Source: Ursus arctos (lineage: Eukaryota; Chordata; Mammalia; Carnivora; Ursidae). Taken from it: DNA of 64,000 nt. The notes under the pieces were generated by a model, which did not search any database, was not told where the DNA came from, and saw nothing but the letters and a program-made list of their open reading frames with translations. How positions within the stretch are numbered: position 1 is the first letter of the stretch; every line of letters begins with the position of its first letter. A program made the position numbers and the translations under genes. Positions 62,285 to 64,000 of this stretch are shown in pieces. The DNA is taken from assembly GCF_023065955.2 (NCBI RefSeq), contig NW_026622930.1, positions 21,057,449-21,121,448 on the forward strand, written 5' to 3'.

Positions 62285-62310
<26 letters not shown>
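62105..62310 (+). mobile_element. CAN-SINE, young-looking (right member of an inverted pair)
   Basis: A sense SINE with GGCGCCTGGGTAGCGCAGTCG and an uninterrupted A tail of about 25 bases. A perfect 14-base duplication AAAAATAGGAATTG lies at 62091-62104 and 62311-62324. The long pure tail and intact flanks suggest recent insertion. Confidence 0.96.
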
Positions 62311-62315
<5 letters not shown>

Positions 62316-62602
62316 TAGGAATTGATCATGAATGTTTTTAATTCCTTGAAGGCGAACACCTCCTTCAGTCTAGGTCATAGTACTGCTGTGTTGTGTTGCG
62401 TTGCTTCGATACAGTGGGACCATAACACTTAGCATTTAGCCATCATTTACCCTGTATTTATTTCATGTGATGAGATGGCAGGACTCAAATTATAGTGTCA
62501 TGCCCAAGAGCTTCTTAGTTTTTAATACTTTCCAGGTGTTTCTTCTTTTTATTTTGTCATTTATCTTTTTCCTCATATAAAATGATCTCTTTTTGTTTTT
62601 TG

Positions 62603-62640
62603 TGCTTTCTCCTCTTTTTTCTGCTTTCTCCTCTTTTTTC
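62603..62640. repeat. 19-base tandem repeat in a polypyrimidine tract
   Basis: Two exact copies of TGCTTTCTCCTCTTTTTTC (62603-62621, 62622-62640), followed by a partial third copy starting TGCTCTTCC. They lie in a pyrimidine-rich stretch that runs on to about 62685. Confidence 0.9.
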
Positions 62641-64000
62641 TGCTCTTCCTTCTTATCCTTTTCCTTCTTCTTTTTTTTTTTTCTTATGTGTTGTTTTAAA
62701 GAAAATAGAACTATATTTCTACTCTTGCAGTGGAAGGTATCTTAGGATTCATCTTTAACAGTAATATTTCAACGGATAGAATTTGGTGGAGTTGATGGAA
62801 TTTTTACAATATGTATTCCTTTCTACATTTTTAAAAAGGCTCAGATGTCATTTTGAGAGGACTTTGAGCCAAATATGAGAAGTAATTGGCTTTAGAGGAA
62901 AAACTCTTTCAGTTTTGTTATAGGACCTTTTATAATGATGGTTTATTCTATTTCCTGCCTGCTGCTGCTTTTTTTTACTTAAGACTTGTCATGGTTACCC
63001 ATATTTAAAGGATGTGTGGCCTTAAGATCCCAATTTCATCTAAAAGAAGCACATATTAACAATGAAATATTTATTCTATATTTAAGTATTTGTGTCAGGA
63101 TGGCTTATTTTGAATCAGATAGAGACGGAGAAATGGTATCATTTGGATCATGCTATAAGATACGTAAACATTGTTATGGGCAATTATAGTCTAAAACATA
63201 GTGGGTAGATAGCAGATTGCTTAAATATTTTATTTCTTTTTGAGGCACAAATTATCCTTCCAACATATTCCAAAAAGCGCTCTATTTTTTAATAGGCTTT
63301 CAGGAATGGAGTGATTTTGGTAATGGGTCTTTACACCTCTGCCCCTAGAGAAAGACTGATTCAATCCAAGTGATGGGTGGAAAGTAAATCTAAAAGAATG
63401 GAAATTCTATTAAGTTCTTTGTTGTTGTTGTTTTGTTTAGAGTTTTTTTGTCATTGTGGGTCTCTTTCTATTAGAACCTCTGTTGTTACCTTCCTGTAAA
63501 CTTGGGGAAAAAAATAATTACCAAAGAATATAACATTTGCTCTTACCTCAAATAAACCACCCAAGGTGTTGTTAAAATAAAATTGATTCTATGCTTTATA
63601 GTTCAGAGATCTAAGGGAGAATGGTGGTCCTTATAAAATGTTTTAGAAAATGGAATAATTCCAATTATTCTTTGTCATTTGTTGATTTTGATATATTGCT
63701 GATGAAATTTTTAGCCATTTTATGTAGAGAGTGACAGCTATAGTATGAATTGGGTAATAGATATGTAACAAATGAGCCGAGAAAAGTCTTTGGGAATATT
63801 GATATTATTTCTAATTACCTTTTTCTTTCTCCAGCCACCATATTTATTCCTTATGCCACTTTAGTAACTGCATGTAGAGTTTGAAAACTTAAGGACAAAC
63901 AATAAGCCACCACTATTATAAAACAATTAGGAGAGTGTCTGAATTAAAGTTACATCATATTCACAGACCAGTCTTTGATAATTGAAGAGCTTTTCTCATA

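Larger units (their letters stand above)
61160..64000 (+). other. CEP128: CEP128 intron, 5' part (intron 6, runs off the window)
   Basis: This phase-0 intron starts at the weak donor GTAATT. It has a 16-base tandem duplication 14 bases after the donor, a MIR at about 61505-61775, two CAN-SINEs in opposite orientation (61806-62024 and 62105-62310) and a pyrimidine-rich tract with a 19-base tandem repeat at 62603-62640. I recognise nothing from 62700 to the end, and no CEP128 exon appears there. Confidence 0.85.

Noticed and set aside
62105..62310. tRNA gene signal (A and B boxes)
   Set aside because: The tRNA-like head belongs to the SINE, as in all the CAN-SINEs here. The cloverleaf is degenerate and followed by a SINE body and A tail.
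1..64000. CRISPR array, prophage, operon or other prokaryotic system
   Set aside because: The window is mammalian intron with spliced exons. No regularly spaced repeats, compact genes or Shine-Dalgarno sites are seen.

Overview
This is a window of mammalian nuclear DNA. It is AT-rich, has very long introns, and carries LINE-1, L2, MIR, LTR and tRNA-derived SINE copies. The SINEs are carnivore CAN-SINEs (tRNA-Lys-derived head, A-rich AATAAATAAAATCTTT tail). Several belong to the subfamily with 'GGCGCAGTCGTTAAGCG' heads and 'CTGGCTGTCTCTCTCTGTC' tails that I associate with bears and their relatives. A carnivoran of the bear lineage (Ursidae, or another arctoid) is the best reading. The species is an inference.

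Only one gene is supported: the inside of CEP128 (centrosomal protein 128, a coiled-coil protein of the mother-centriole subdistal appendages), read on the + strand. Five consecutive coding exons are visible: 5904-6055, 32520-32870, 40426-41076, 45897-46061 and 60983-61159. Each has AG/GT borders. Joined, they give one open frame of 498 whole codons plus a split first codon, and the product is almost entirely charged coiled-coil sequence. By my recollection of the human protein (about 1,094 residues) this is roughly residues 355-855. The earlier exons lie left of the window and the last ones right of it. Neither the promoter, the start codon nor the annotated 3' end is present. The last four exons are all phase 0 at both ends.

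The rest (about 97.7 per cent) is intron. Intron 1 (partial, 1-5903) holds an L1 3' end with a SINE inside it, an L2, a MIR and a hAT element. Intron 2 (6056-32519, 26.5 kb) is the richest in repeats: old L1 pieces in both orientations, two probable LTRs, many SINEs, and a nested pair in which a + strand L1 sits inside a - strand L1. Intron 3 (32871-40425) has a SINE and an MLT1-like LTR. Intron 4 (41077-45896) has MIRs. Intron 5 (46062-60982) has a SINE 77 bases past the donor, a (GT)20 microsatellite, a candidate alternative last exon near 52281 and a striking palindrome cluster at 57326-57391. Intron 6 (61160-64000, partial) has an inverted SINE pair.

No tRNA, rRNA, CRISPR, bacterial or phage feature is present, and no new multi-gene system was seen. 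The observations most worth testing are the candidate alternative terminal exon, the nested palindromes, and the SINEs placed close to exon borders.
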